Source of the DNA: Ilyonectria destructans
Taxonomy: Eukaryota > Ascomycota > Sordariomycetes > Hypocreales > Nectriaceae
Direction of reading: 5' to 3'
NCBI GenBank assembly: GCA_020740775.1
Contig: JAHEWK010000007.1
Coordinates: 2,232,001 to 2,296,000, forward strand
Length of the DNA stretch: 64,000 bases
The notes beneath the pieces were generated by a model. It searched no databases and had not been told where the DNA came from. It worked only from the letters and a program-made list of their open reading frames with translations. The translations under genes and the position numbers were made by a program. Positions 1-11,019 of this stretch are shown here, piece after piece. The number at the start of each line of letters is the position of its first letter. Within the stretch, counting starts at the first letter, position 1.

Positions 1-972
1 TCTGGAGTGTTCAGAACAACTCGGCGCAAGAATTTAGAACCAGGCGAGACACGTACTTGACGAACCTGTTGAACGGCCTCAAGAAGCAAATCGCGGATGG
101 AACCGACAAGCCATGCATCACTGGAAACATCTTAAAGGATCCCAATGCCAAGTTGAATGAAGGTTAGACTATTCCTACGCCCCTTCAGATTCACATATTG
201 ATATGAACAACCCAGCCGAAATCAAGTCCATCTGTCTGACCATGGTCTCTGCCGGCCTGGACACTGTCCCGGTAAATCTCGTCATGGGACTCGCCTATCT
301 CTCAAGCCCCGAAGGTCAAGTTGTGCAAGCCAAGGCCCTCAAAGCAATCGAAGAGGCGTATCCGGATGGTGAAGAGGCTTGGGAGAGGGGTCTGCTCGAA
401 GAAAAGGTTCCCTATGTCACTGCCTTGGTCAAGGAGACACTTCGGTACTGGACTGTCATTCCAATCTGCCTTCCCCGTGCCAGCATCAAGGATATTCCTT
501 ATGAAGGAGCGGTCATCCCAGCAGGAACAACGTTTTTCATGGTAAGTTGCATGTCACTCAATGCTCTGCCTTAAAGGGCAGTCTAACTTACGAATATCAG
601 AACGCCTATGCAGCAGATTATGACAGCAAACGCTTCGATCAGCCTTACGAATTCATTCCCGAGCGCTTCCTCAACGACAAGGAAGGCGGCACTCCGCACT
701 ACGCCTACGGAGCCGGATCTCGAATGTGCGCTGGGTCACATTTGGCCAACCGCGAGCTGTACACGGCTTACATCCGCCTGATTACGGCGTTTGAAATCCT
801 CCCGGCGCGGGATGCAGCTGACCGTCCTGGAATGGACGCCATCGAGTGCACTTCCAACCCCACGGCCTTGACGACCGACCCTAAACCGTTCAAGATTGGG
901 CTGAAGGCGCGATCTGAGGCCAAGTTGAAGCAGTGGATTGCTGCATCGGAAGCAAGGACGGTGGGTCTGTAG
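1..972 (+). CDS. Cytochrome P450, CYP504-like (phenylacetate hydroxylase type), 3' part
   Basis: The window opens inside this gene; the 5' part is missing. Exons read as <1-162, 216-541 and 601-972, with introns of 53 and 59 bp that keep the frame. The I-helix reads SAGLDTVP, where most P450s have AGxDTT; this variant is typical of the CYP504 phenylacetate hydroxylases. An ETLR (ExxR) motif follows. The haem loop YGAGSRMCAGSHLANREL carries the cysteine ligand at codon 727-729. Family members are ER-anchored monooxygenases that hydroxylate phenylacetate or its hydroxy derivatives on the way to homogentisate. The substrate here is inferred from similarity only. No other gene of that pathway is visible in the window. 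Confidence 0.9.
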
Positions 973-2626
973 ATTGGAGGGATGCGGATATAAGGGATGT
1001 AACCAATTTGATGGGAGGAAGTGGGTTGAATCCTATAAAATGGAGTTTGCTTAGATTCTATACTCAGATATATCTGAATCGAGTTAGAAGGGTTTTGATA
1101 ACGTCGTGGATTTTGTCAACATATTTCAAATCTTGACTTGCTAGTTTCTGCAATTCAAAAGCGTTTTGGACAAGACATTTGTTACTAGTAGGCTAGTTGT
1201 GACCTATGAGAAAGTCAGAGCAATAATTCGAAGATACAACTACGGTTATAACCTAAGAAGTCACTTCGAGCGTTTGAATGTGTAGTAATGATTAACCATC
1301 AACCATAGGAGCAGTTGGTGACAATTCGCGAAAAGTCATGTTTTGGTCTAGGGTAAGTTGACACCTGGACAATCATTTGCATCACCCACTATTCCCTGGG
1401 CATTCCCTCTTTGGTTCAGCCAGATTGATAATCTGGACCCTACAGTTGCTAATGCGAATAACTTTGCCGTCTTTTCCGTATTTGGCAAGTAGTGCGTGCT
1501 TCATCGCATCAGCGTTGATGTTGCCGTACCCTTGTGTGACGCCGTTATTCCTGGTTTGTTTAGCGTAAAACCCCCTGTCGGAGTGTTGTGATCCCCGACA
1601 CTTGACATAAGAAAAACATTATAAATTGTTGCCGCGCCCCGCTGTGGATGATCCTTCTACTCCACTAACTGTCAAGGGTGCTACAACGTTATTGTCCAAT
1701 GTACCGGGAGCTACTCCGCACATCTCTTCACGAATGTCGTACACACTCCGGATCCTGACCTGGAGAGCACTCTTCCCGAGCGCGATCCGGAGCTTCGACT
1801 TGACTCATGTTGCGGCACAGCGCAGATTCAGCGTGTCAACCACCACCCACCACGTCCTCTCGGCCCGCGAGCTGCTATATGATGATGTGTTGGCGTCAGG
1901 GTACGGCCATGCGCGTGTGGTTGTGGTAGCTGAGACCTGCGCCGAGAGGCTGTCACCAGGACAGAGCATTGCATGACAGAGCGTACATGAACATTCTTTC
2001 TGTGCCTTGTGTTGAAGAAATCCTAGACTGCGGAGTTTCGGCTGCCATGACCCCGGTCTCTGCGGCCGGAGACGCAGGAACCGGGCTGTTTCGTGGCGTC
2101 TGGGGAAGCATGTTGGTGGTGTGTGTGACAGCCCTGATGAGCACATAATCTTCTCCTTGGCTCAGGTATCACAACCCTTTTATTGTCTCCGGCATTCCGG
2201 GACTGTTACACCAAGTCTGTGAGAAATCCCGGGAAAATGGTTGCGTGTCACAACCACGAGGCTTGTCGGTACGAAAATTCGACGCCACGACTTCGTTATA
2301 CCCTCGGCTTTGCCCGATTGAGCCTACTCTGCCGCGGCCTCAATCCCTGCATCGCCCACATTTTTCGTAAATCTCACATCGCGCTGGCCATCATCCTTAA
2401 CGCAGCGGCCGATCGACGCGCTGGAACATTCACGGCTTAGGCTTCGCGGATGCGTCATCGACGCCATGCAGCAGCCTCCATACAGTACGTGCACTCAAGA
2501 GATACTAGCTCATGATTTCTTGTCGTTCTTGATATCTACATTAGTTGGTAATAGTAATACAAGCACCCTGGAAATATCCAGAGGCACGCCCTCCCTCTTC
2601 CCAGGTCGCAGACCCTTCCCCCTGCA
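973..2626. other. Intergenic region, no gene recognised
   Basis: This stretch lies between the convergent 3' ends of the P450 and the 7TM gene. The first 600 bases are AT-rich. From about 1,600 to 2,450 the composition is more GC-rich and short open frames occur on both strands. None has a recognisable domain, a convincing start context or a splice pattern. A short hairpin-like TGTCGG...CCGACA lies near 1,576-1,602. Confidence 0.5.
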
Positions 2627-3889
2627 TCACCTCAAGATGCTGTCGGTGCTGCCATTCTGACGCGACGCCGCCTTGTCGGAACCCTCAATTCCATATTCGT
2701 CGACGTGTACTTCATTGTCGCCCTCGTGCTTGCGCCGGGGCTCATTGGCCTCCAGGCTGCGTAGTTGGTAGCTGTGAGACGGCTTGCCACGTCGCCAATT
2801 TCGGTCGCCCCTCATAGAGCTGTCTCCCTGGGGCTTTGACCTCGCCGAGGAGAGTCCGAGCAGTGTAAGCAGCTTGGGGAGATATCGGTTGAGGAAGGGC
2901 TTCAGCCGCATCAGATTGTTGCACAGGATGCCAAAGTTCAGTTCCACCAGTGACCAAACGCCTGCTTCGGCCTGTTTACGGGAAAAGTCGAGGCTCGTGG
3001 CCATAATCCTGACGTACGGGGCTCGGGCGATGGAAGCAACCAGAACACTAGGATTCGATTAGCAAGACAGTATCAGTACACCAGCCGAGGCATGAAATAC
3101 GTACGCAGACCCGAGGCACAGGATGCCACCCACCACCACCTTCTGCCGGAACGGAATCTGGAGCTTATGAAGCGTCGGAAGAGGGAGAATAATAATAGAC
3201 AGGTCGGTAAAAATATTCAGTGCCACCTGCGCAATGGCCAGGTTGTTGAGGCAGACGCTATTTCCAGCGTCGACCGGGTTGCAAGGTCCGGAGAGGAGCA
3301 CGGTGAAGGTGATCGTGTACGCGATGAGCATGGCGGCAATGGCATAAACGCCGCCGCGGAACCACGTCGACGGACTGATCTTGTGCAGCACGCTCAGGAT
3401 GGATAGTTTGGTCAGGGTCGGACTCCACATGTAGGTCAAAGTCGTGGGGAGCAGATACTGCATCTGTCAGTCATGGCTCAAACATGCAGACGGCTTCGCA
3501 TCTTACGTTGTAGTACTGCGTGGCATCTGCAATGGTAATATCCCAAGCATGCTGTCCCCAGCCATATGACATGCAGAAACTGACGGAGATAAAGTAGCCC
3601 AAGGCCGCGCCCCATGCCAGCGTGATCAACACTATTCGCCTTGTAAGCTTGGATGCAGTCGCATGGACCAGCGTCCCAACTCACCGACATCAATCTCCCA
3701 TTGTCTCGCAATGACGGCGCTGGTGATGTAGCGAAGCACCATGGAAACGGTGGCCAGGAAGTAGGTGACGCCGAAGACGATAATCGTCGCCATCTGCACG
3801 TCGGACCATCCCCGGTCAAAGTTGGAGGTTACGCCATCGGGGGGCGGGACGACGGACGTGTTGTGAATGTCAACTTCGGAAGTGCTCAT
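2627..3889 (-). CDS. SAT4/PTH11-like seven-transmembrane (fungal rhodopsin-fold) protein
   Basis: Four exons on the minus strand: 3889-3685, 3631-3507, 3463-3105 and 3047-2627, giving 369 residues. All three introns (53, 43 and 57 bp) are GT-AG and phase-consistent; the third uses the donor GTACGT at 3104. The protein starts with a short extracellular N-terminus and has seven hydrophobic segments. Features of the fungal rhodopsin-like (SAT4) domain are visible: W-E-I-D-V after TM2, PTLTKLSIL in TM3, a GPCNPVDAGNS-type extracellular loop, and ARAPYVRI before TM7. A polar basic tail of about 90 residues follows. Relatives are plasma-membrane PTH11-like receptors, or membrane proteins of unknown ligand. 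No CFEM domain is present, so a signalling role is inference. Confidence 0.85.
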
Positions 3890-5501
3890 CGTTGCGGTTC
3901 ACCGCCTTGTGGTTGTGGGCGTCTCTAGTTTGGACTCATCGGGGAGTAGCAGTCGCGCCGGACGCCTGTGCGACTCGAGTGTGTCTCGGCTTTTGCGGTG
4001 GCGTATACGGCGACTTTGCGGAAGAAGTTGCAAAACAAATCCCGAGCAGCTGGAATGCAAACAAGGTGGTTTAAGAGTGCATTGAAAAGCTCCGCGAATC
4101 TAGCCTGAGGTCTGGGAAGGCCTGTCTCTCGTCTCCAAGGGGGTGGTGGCCTGCAGGCGATGTGACAGAGCTCCACGGCCAAGGCCACGGCAGACCAGGA
4201 TGAACGAGTCGTGATGGGCCCTGGAGCTCCTGAATCGACAGGAGTAACGGCGATAATGGTCGGGCGAGTGGTGTGGGTGGCGAGACGATTGCCTTATGAA
4301 CGAGGGCATGGGTTCCAAGTTGCTTTTCATGCTGGGTCCGACAGGGCTCCAGAACTGGTGAGTGCAGTAGTATGATGCTTAATGGGGGTGTTCTCCTTGG
4401 GCTGAGACCCTGATCCATGGCACGCGTGAGTATTTTGTGCGTGGTCGTACGTATAGAGGCCAATGTGGCGGACTCATTTTGAATCCGGCAGTGGGGACGA
4501 GGGATTAGCCTGCCGGGGATTGGGAGATGGCCCCCCGTTTCTATTGTAAGTTGACCTGTCCGCACCACTGAACATTCTCGTATGTACAGTATGGAGTACT
4601 AATTAAGTAGTGAGTAGGTAGTGTGCTCCAGAGTTGCAAGGAACAATGGCCGGGGCCCACAGGCTGAACTAGGCAAGCCAGACTGAAGATCCCGGCCCGT
4701 CCAAGAACCGATTCCACCCCGGCCTTGCTGCCGACTGGCCTTGCAATTGGCAGTGCCGTACGTTCAAGTATCGGCTCGTCTCCCGCTCGTCTCAGGGGTG
4801 GGGCGTGCCGATCAGGGAAACATACGCTCAAGTGAATCCTCAGGGGGCCGAGAGTCTGGATGACCTTGCGCATGCGCCTGCGTCTGCACCTGTGCCTGTC
4901 TGCATTGCATTCGGCTGTCATGTGTCAATCCGTCTCACCGGAGCCTGCCACAGAGCGCAAAAGCAAGCCTGGAATGACACAGACTCGACGCCTCGCACGT
5001 CTTCCTTGCGTCGTGGCGCGCCCCTCTCTTGCGGCAACTTGGCCAAAACGGGGTGTGGGGAAGCTTGGCAGAATGGCTCCATGAAACTACCAACTACGAG
5101 GTAGTTCAATGGATCAGGTCACGGCAAAAGGCTAGCCAGGGGCAGTCTAGACGAAGCGGTCCGTAGCGACTAGGGGCTCGCCGCGGGAGACGCGTCTTAA
5201 CGCTGCCGCTGCAACGTAGGCGTGAGCAGGGTTGACGCTATACACTAAGCTAGTACGGGTGAGAAAATAGAGGACTCGGCACGGCGATAGCATGACTTTG
5301 AAGAGAACTCTAAGCGAATAACGGCTAGCTATTCGCCTGCGGGCAAGGGCAGCCTTGTCCCTGTTGATTGTGTCGGGAACTTCAAGAGTCCGCATTGGAC
5401 GAAGGTATATAACCCTCTCCACACCGCGGGAGAAGAGCCAGTGGCCAGACACTTCCCAGATAGACTCCTTCCACACCTCCTCAACCCTCCCTCTCATAAC
5501 C
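3890..5501. other. Shared upstream region of two divergent genes
   Basis: This 1.6-kb region separates the starts of the minus-strand 7TM gene and the plus-strand kinase-like gene. It is mostly GC-balanced with one AT-rich patch near 4,590-4,625. Short open frames exist on both strands but none shows a recognisable product. A TATA box for the kinase-like gene sits at its right end. Confidence 0.5.
5406..5412 (+). promoter_or_regulatory. TATA box of the APH-like kinase gene
   Basis: TATATAA lies 90 bp upstream of the chosen ATG at 5502, followed by a C/T-rich leader that is typical of fungal 5' untranslated regions. Confidence 0.55.
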
Positions 5502-6620
5502 ATGGCAAACTCTTTGATCTATAGCCCCAAGGCGGCCCGGGGCGTCTTCGACTCGGACAAGCCCCTGCCCATGACGCCCGAGGAGGTCACCGCCGAGTGG
5601 CTCTCGGACGTCTTGGGCGTGGCCGTCAAAGACTTCACCATGACGGGCGTCAGCCACGGCACCGCGTCCAAGCTGTTCGTAGACCTGGTGTTCACCGACG
5701 GCGTGGAGACGGATATCCCCAAGAGCGTCTGCGTCAAGGGCGGCTTCAACCCCGTCATCCGCGAGCACTTCCCGGAGATGTGGGCCACGTACCGCCGCGA
5801 GGCCGAGTTCTACTACCATATTGCCCCCGTCATCCACATGCTGCTGCCGCGGATCTGGTTCTGCGGCACCGACACCGTCAACGGCCAGGGCGTCGTCATC
5901 ATGTCCAACGTCGCCCACGAGTGCTCCTTCGGCACGCCGCTGGAGCCCTGGACGCCCAGCCGCGTTGGCGATGCCCTCAAGCAGCTGGCCAGTCTGCACG
6001 GCAAGACATGGAACAGCGAGGAGGCCAAGTACCCCTGGTTGTTTGGCAAGGACGGCGAGAAGCTGGCCAACCCCGTGCGGAACATTGTTCTCGCCCTGTT
6101 GAAGCCCGAGCCATGGGGTGCTCGCTTCGACGAGAAGATCCGTCCGCCGGTGGCTGAGGCTCTCCAGGACCGAGAGCGTATCCAGCGAGGCTTCGAGGCT
6201 CTGTGGAAGCATGCCGACTCGGACACGCGCTTCTACTCGCTGATCCACGGCGACGACCACGTCGGCAACACGCTCATCGCCAACAACGGCACGCCTGGCT
6301 TCATCGACTGGCAGGGTCTCCAGTACGGCCCAGCTCTTCTTGACCTGGTGTACTTCCTCACCGGCGCGCTGTCCGTCGAAGACCGCCGCAGCAGCGAGGG
6401 CGAGCTGGTCGACACGTACCTGGAGGCGCTCCACGCCGAGGGAGGTCCCAAGCTGTCGCGGGAGGACGTGTGGGACGACTACCGCCGCTACGCCATGCAG
6501 GGCTTCTTGTGGGCGATGACGCCGCAGGCCATGCAGCCGGACGAGATTGTCTTTGCCATCAGCGAGCGGTACTCGGCGGCTATTGTCGACCACAAGACCC
6601 TGGAGCTCCTGGGAGTTTAG
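5502..6620 (+). CDS. APH-fold (aminoglycoside phosphotransferase / EcKinase-like) kinase
   Basis: Intronless, 372 residues from the ATG at 5502. The frame is open upstream, but this ATG has a good context (ATAACCATGG) and sits just after a CT-rich leader. The phosphotransferase core is visible: a candidate nucleotide-binding lysine in SVCVKGG (K79), the Brenner-type catalytic loop HGDDHVGN (H249-N256), and the metal-binding IDW motif (D269). No transmembrane segment or signal peptide is seen, so it is probably cytosolic. Relatives phosphorylate small hydroxylated molecules (choline-, ecdysteroid- or hygromycin-kinase-like), and fungal copies are mostly uncharacterised. The substrate cannot be told from sequence. 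Confidence 0.85.
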   Translation: MANSLIYSPKAARGVFDSDKPLPMTPEEVTAEWLSDVLGVAVKDFTMTGVSHGTASKLFVDLVFTDGVETDIPKSVCVKGGFNPVIREHFPEMWATYRREAEFYYHIAPVIHMLLPRIWFCGTDTVNGQGVVIMSNVAHECSFGTPLEPWTPSRVGDALKQLASLHGKTWNSEEAKYPWLFGKDGEKLANPVRNIVLALLKPEPWGARFDEKIRPPVAEALQDRERIQRGFEALWKHADSDTRFYSLIHGDDHVGNTLIANNGTPGFIDWQGLQYGPALLDLVYFLTGALSVEDRRSSEGELVDTYLEALHAEGGPKLSREDVWDDYRRYAMQGFLWAMTPQAMQPDEIVFAISERYSAAIVDHKTLELLGV

Positions 6621-7089
6621 ACAGGTTTTAGAAAATGAAATGAAGAGTAAACGAAGCATGAGCAATATATATGATTTTGGTTTAAAGAGTGTCACCTAGA
6701 CGGCCGCTTCTCGTCTAATGTCAACAGGTTCACAAAAAAGTTTGAATCTTTCCTTGAGCCATTTCTTCTCTTTATTGAGAAGAGACATATATGCCCCAGG
6801 TACAGTCGTCCCTCACAAGCTCGATCTCATGTCCCATCAGTGTGCCGCAATTTAACCTCACCGTGCTCCTCAAAGAGTCCTAAGAGTTTCTTGTCCCGGA
6901 ATTTTGGGGTTTGAATAGGGAAGTCTGCCTGGAACTACCCTTCGTATGCATGCTCGATTCCATTTAATGACCCGGGGTCTTTTTCTCAATACGAATATCT
7001 CGTTCGCCGCGACAGGTATTAAAGCCCTCCAAGGGCCGTTCCGATTTTGGGTGGAGCCGGAGTAGTCCGCGTGCCGTCGTGATGCTAGG
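6621..7089. other. 3' flank, no gene seen
   Basis: AT-leaning sequence downstream of the kinase-like gene. A short inverted repeat CTTCTC-n6-GAGAAG lies near 6,764-6,781. No coding signal was seen; the tract leads into the decayed ankyrin region. Confidence 0.45.
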
Positions 7090-8265
7090 GGGATCTCTCC
7101 GGTTCACATATCGGCTCCTCAACTTGGCGGCTGCTCTACTCCGGCTGCGTTCTTGAGATCCGCCAAGAAACGCGTCTGTTCCGGCCGTATTAACATTTGC
7201 TCCCTACAGGAGCTCTGCAATCTCCGCATGGATCTCTTGCACAGCCAAAAAATGAGCGTCCGCACCATCATCATGTTGCGTGAAGTTGATATCGAACACA
7301 CGATCAAGAAGCTACTCCACCACCCCAATGCGACCTTGGCCTCTGTCCGTTGTACTCCGTTCAAGTAGTAGCTGGAGGATGCCGATCTGCCCAGCAGCTG
7401 CAGTTAGGACGCGCAGCGATGGAGGTCTGTATCCTGCGTGAACGTCTGTTTCGCCCTCTAGATGCAGTCGTACGACCTGCGAGTTGCCCACTCGGATCGC
7501 GTTGCACAGACCTGAAATTTTACTGTCTGTTAATGTTGTGTTGTTTACATCTCCCTTTGATAGTAAAGCTGATACTAGGGTGCCGTCCTAAGCACATACA
7601 GGCAAGTAATTATCTCCTTCCGGCACTTAAATAACCGTCTGGTAATTTTCTTTTTTTGTCTTCACAATCAAGTCTTCTTAGAGTTGCCACTTAATAATCT
7701 TTGCCCAACTGGTAGAGCTCCTGTTGTTCGTGCGTGTGGATAGCTCATGAAACGAACCTCATGAGAGGCTATTATACATCATTGTATCTCCCAGGGGCCA
7801 TAGGGTCATCTCGGCTCCTTTTCCCATCAAAAGCGACACTAGTAGAGTAAGATGGTTGTTGGCAGCAAAATGCACGGGCGTCCACCCGCTTGAATCTCTC
7901 CCCCAGGCTCGACCCCGTTTGAAGGAGAAGACGATCAATTCGCCCAGACCAAAAAGTATGCAGCCATGTGAAGCGCCGTAATTTATTTTCATCCAAGAGA
8001 GCCATATTCGCTCCAGTTTCCAGTAAGGTATCGACCACAACCCAGTTCTTCAACTTGACTGTCCCATGTAGCGGAGGGCATTTCCAGAAATCTGCTTCTT
8101 CATGTGGTAACTACCTTGAGTGTTCGCCTGGCTTATTTGTTTACCAGAAGCCCACCATTTCTGGGCCCGTCTTCTTTGGTCCTCCGAATTGATATCCGCG
8201 CCATCTCTAGCGAGCAGTTTCGCCACCTCGACTTGTCCCTCAAACACGACGACTGCAAACGCTGA
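7090..8265 (-). pseudogene. Ankyrin-repeat gene remnant
   Basis: Read on the minus strand, ankyrin-like pieces occur in changing frames. One is AKLLARDGADINSEDQ near 8,220-8,170. Others are VDTLLETGANMALLDENKLR near 8,040-7,970, GWTPVHFAANNHLTLLVSLL near 7,895-7,830, and a VRVGNSQVV...GQIGILQLLLE stretch near 7,500-7,370. A trace GANVNTAG follows near 7,205-7,180. They are separated by stops and frameshifts, and no single frame spans two repeats cleanly. The left and right limits are approximate. I read this as a decayed multi-repeat ankyrin gene. It lies in the same AT-rich tract as a second ankyrin remnant on the other strand at 13.6-14.9 kb. Confidence 0.65.
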
Positions 8266-9409
8266 CTATCTTGATTACGCGCATCAATCTTATTGTCGAT
8301 ATTTGGTAGTTTTCGGAGAACTCGATATTCTCTGGTTCTCGGGGCCTTGAATAGACTTGTGTCTATCTGCGTGCTTGGAACGCCGTCGTTGGAGCCTGTG
8401 GCGAACGAGTCAGTTGGGATGTTCTATACTCCTCATCGGACAAGACAGCAATAACTATATTATATCTCCCTATTTTGTCGAGTGTATAGTCGTTATTGTT
8501 ATAGCGTGACATATATTCTGGTCCTTTGTATTCCTCGTCGAGAAAAACTTATGCGGCAATATATTCCGCACTTATGGCGTTTATCCACCCGATTGTGTAG
8601 TCGTTAGGTTGAGACATCCTCAGATGTCTAGGTGAAAGGCGAGCTGCGAAGGATGGTTAGTGTGTAGTCGCCGAGATTTTGTAGAAAATTACTTACCTCC
8701 ACCACTTGGACAAGGTGCATCGGTCTGCAGACCACCAAGCACAACAACCGATCTGACAGCGCAACTTGTTCGCTCTGATTGCGGAGATTCAGTGGGAGTT
8801 TTTAATATACGCTAAAGTTCAAGTGATATACCGTAAAATCCAACAAGGGCAATGTGGATGAAGGAAGATGTCACGACGCTGCGATTATCGCTCAATGGCG
8901 GGCTGAAGCAAATTGAGGAGAAATCCGTGATCAGCCACCTGCATACTCCCCCTCAGCCGTACGCGCTTGTTTGCACCTCTGACCCAATGATATCGCTCTC
9001 GTGCTGCAGGGTGGCATCACGCGCTCTTCTCCAATCATGCGCAGGCCTGTCGCGACTCGCGCCTGCATCGTAGGGCTCAGAGCTTCGCGGCTTGGCTGCT
9101 AGATCGTCAAGTTATAGTCTGAATCGAGGAGGAGTTACAGCGGACTCTGGATCGCCGGATGGCCCATGTCGCTGCGTCCGCTCCACTACCAGCTCGTGTT
9201 AGGCTGGGATATTTTGTTACGGAGCGTCTGGACCTGGGTCACTTCTGGCCAATGAAGATGCTCCTCACGCGTCTTCTTGCATTTTCCACTCCAGCCTCAC
9301 ATTGGACCTGATATTACCTAAGTGAAACAGTGTGCGCTATGTCCTTGTCTTGATAATTTCTTCGCCTTGTAGCTTACTGATAGTGATGTTCTGGAACTCG
9401 GTTCGCGGA
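8266..9409. other. AT-rich region, no gene seen
   Basis: Low coding potential on both strands: stops are dense and no domain was recognised. It may be the eroded 5' part of the ankyrin remnant or transposon-derived sequence, but nothing visible supports either. Confidence 0.4.
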
Positions 9410-9479
9410 TTTGCATTACGTAGCCCCTGCTTGCTATATGGAATCGCCATATGCACACACAGGGGCTACGTAATGCAAA
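9410..9479. repeat. 70-bp near-palindrome (hairpin) with 20-bp perfect arms
   Basis: The arm at 9410-9429 is the exact reverse complement of 9460-9479; both carry the GCATTACGTAGCCCCTG core. A second inner pair, ATATGG at 9436-9441 and CCATAT at 9447-9452, closes around AATCG. The arms continue with mismatches toward the centre. No clear target-site duplication flanks it. It could be a miniature element, a transposon end or a cruciform-forming relic. Confidence 0.7.
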
Positions 9480-9547
9480 AGTCTAACACCCTCACTAAGA
9501 ATCACTTGAACGCCACAATGTCGAATAGTCCTGAGATCAACGCTCTC

Positions 9548-9648
9548 ACGCCCGCTACTCCGCTGACTCAGCTATTACAGCGTGAGGCATACTTTGGCTA
9601 GGAAACGCTTTTACGTCCGCTACCCCGCTGACTCAGCCATCACGGCGT
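9548..9648. repeat. Two 36-bp direct repeats differing only by transitions
   Basis: Copies at 9548-9583 and 9613-9648 share a CCGCTGACTCAGC core and begin and end alike (ACG...GCGT). The few differences I see are all C/T or A/G, which fits C-to-T type decay of duplicated DNA. Confidence 0.6.
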
Positions 9649-11019
9649 AATCATCAGAGGCGCAAAAAGGCAAGTTACTTGACCATCCGCCGAATGGAGA
9701 GCGGCTAGAGGATCCCGTTAACGTACCGGGTCCCAAAGCCATGGCGGCATTTTAGCGCCCGAGTTTGCGAAGTCTTAAGCCATTAACTGATGAGTCGACC
9801 TTAGTAGGTTACTATGGTAGTTCGGGCTTAGAGGACGGGAGTGGCATCGATCATCTCACTGTAGCCCAAAGGGCTGGCATAACGCAAAAAGGTATTTTGT
9901 AGCGGGTGGGTAAGACTGGGCGAATCTCCAAAGGCTCCCAGTTAGCCAGTTAACAGATTATTAGGGTGCTGAACGGAGGGAAATGCCTTGCTGTCATTAG
10001 TGCGAAATTCCGCTACAACCCCCTGGATTTCTGTTCATCCGACATGTCGGGGTTTTGGCCGCCCCGAGAACCCGGCCATCTCATGTGCTGCACCGACGGT
10101 TGAGATTCTTGAGAGTTTGTTTGATTCAGTTAGCCACCCCCCTTTTTTGAATTGCCTTTTTGGGCGTCAAATGACCCAGACGACGGCGTGTATATGGATA
10201 ATGGGAAGGATCACTGCACAACACCTAGTACTCTGATTGCTGCGCATCTTCTTATCCCTTCTGATCTGATTGCCTTCCCTGCTTGGCTTCAGCAAGTGGA
10301 GCTGTCAGTTCCTGTGGCAATCTCCTTAATATTAGGACCCTGAGACTATATTGTTTGTGGTTTAGTAACTGATAAACTTAATGTTGGAGTGCAACTCTGT
10401 ATTACGAAACCTCTGATAGATTGATATCCTGACCTTAGGTAGAGGGGGCGTGAGATGATATAAAACCCATCTTGAGAAAAGAGGGGGCCGGAGGGATCCT
10501 AGATCAATACAATAATCATCTTTGGTCTCTACACCGTATTGAGCATTAATCCCTTGGATTGAATGTGCCGTACGCTATCCATAACTTAATTAAGTGGGAA
10601 ATAAAAAGGGTCTGGAAAGAGAGAAAGCGGGCAGGCGCGTAGACGCGTTATAATAGTCCCTGTGGCCTGTCCAATGCGCCCTAGTTACGTATCGACCCCG
10701 CCCTGGGCCTAGCACTCCAGACGTTCCCGTCACAGCACCCTTTCGTTGAATAAACCCAAGGCCAACCCTTCACAATAACACCCAATTCCGAGAGTTTTCC
10801 CTATCTAATTCTAATTACTGAAAGCTGCAAAGCGAGTAGAATTGCGTAGTTTCTAAAGTATATTTCAACTAATAATACATCTTCGTGAGAAAGTAAGCCT
10901 CCCTAATACTGCTTATAAAGCTACCTTTATAAGGCACTCTGTAGGGGCTGCCGCAGATAAATAGCGCTAGTTTTTCAACGATAACTGACATCCATAGTCA
11001 CGTCAAAGGGCTGCTCCAT
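9649..11019. other. Gene-free tract with possible LTR fragment
   Basis: No gene is recognised. From about 10,397 to 10,560 the sequence resembles the end of a long terminal repeat: an acgaaacctctgatagat element, a GATATAAAA box near 10,457, then a CAATACAATAATC run. The first 41 bp recur inverted at 12.6 kb. The rest, to the AttH-like gene's 3' end, is featureless. Confidence 0.35.
10397..10437 (+). repeat. Left copy of 41-bp inverted repeat flanking the AttH-like gene
   Basis: The reverse complement of this segment occurs at 12597-12637 with two mismatches; 33 of 34 bases match over 10404-10437. The two copies sit about 0.6 kb and 0.5 kb from either side of the AttH-like gene. Confidence 0.75.

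Noticed and set aside
1626..1976. 116-codon frame in the P450/7TM gap
   Set aside because: Antisense frames are equally open; no domain or gene signals.
5481..6695. 404-codon open frame opposite the kinase-like gene
   Set aside because: Composition shadow of a GC-rich coding strand; no domain, while the plus strand has full APH motifs.
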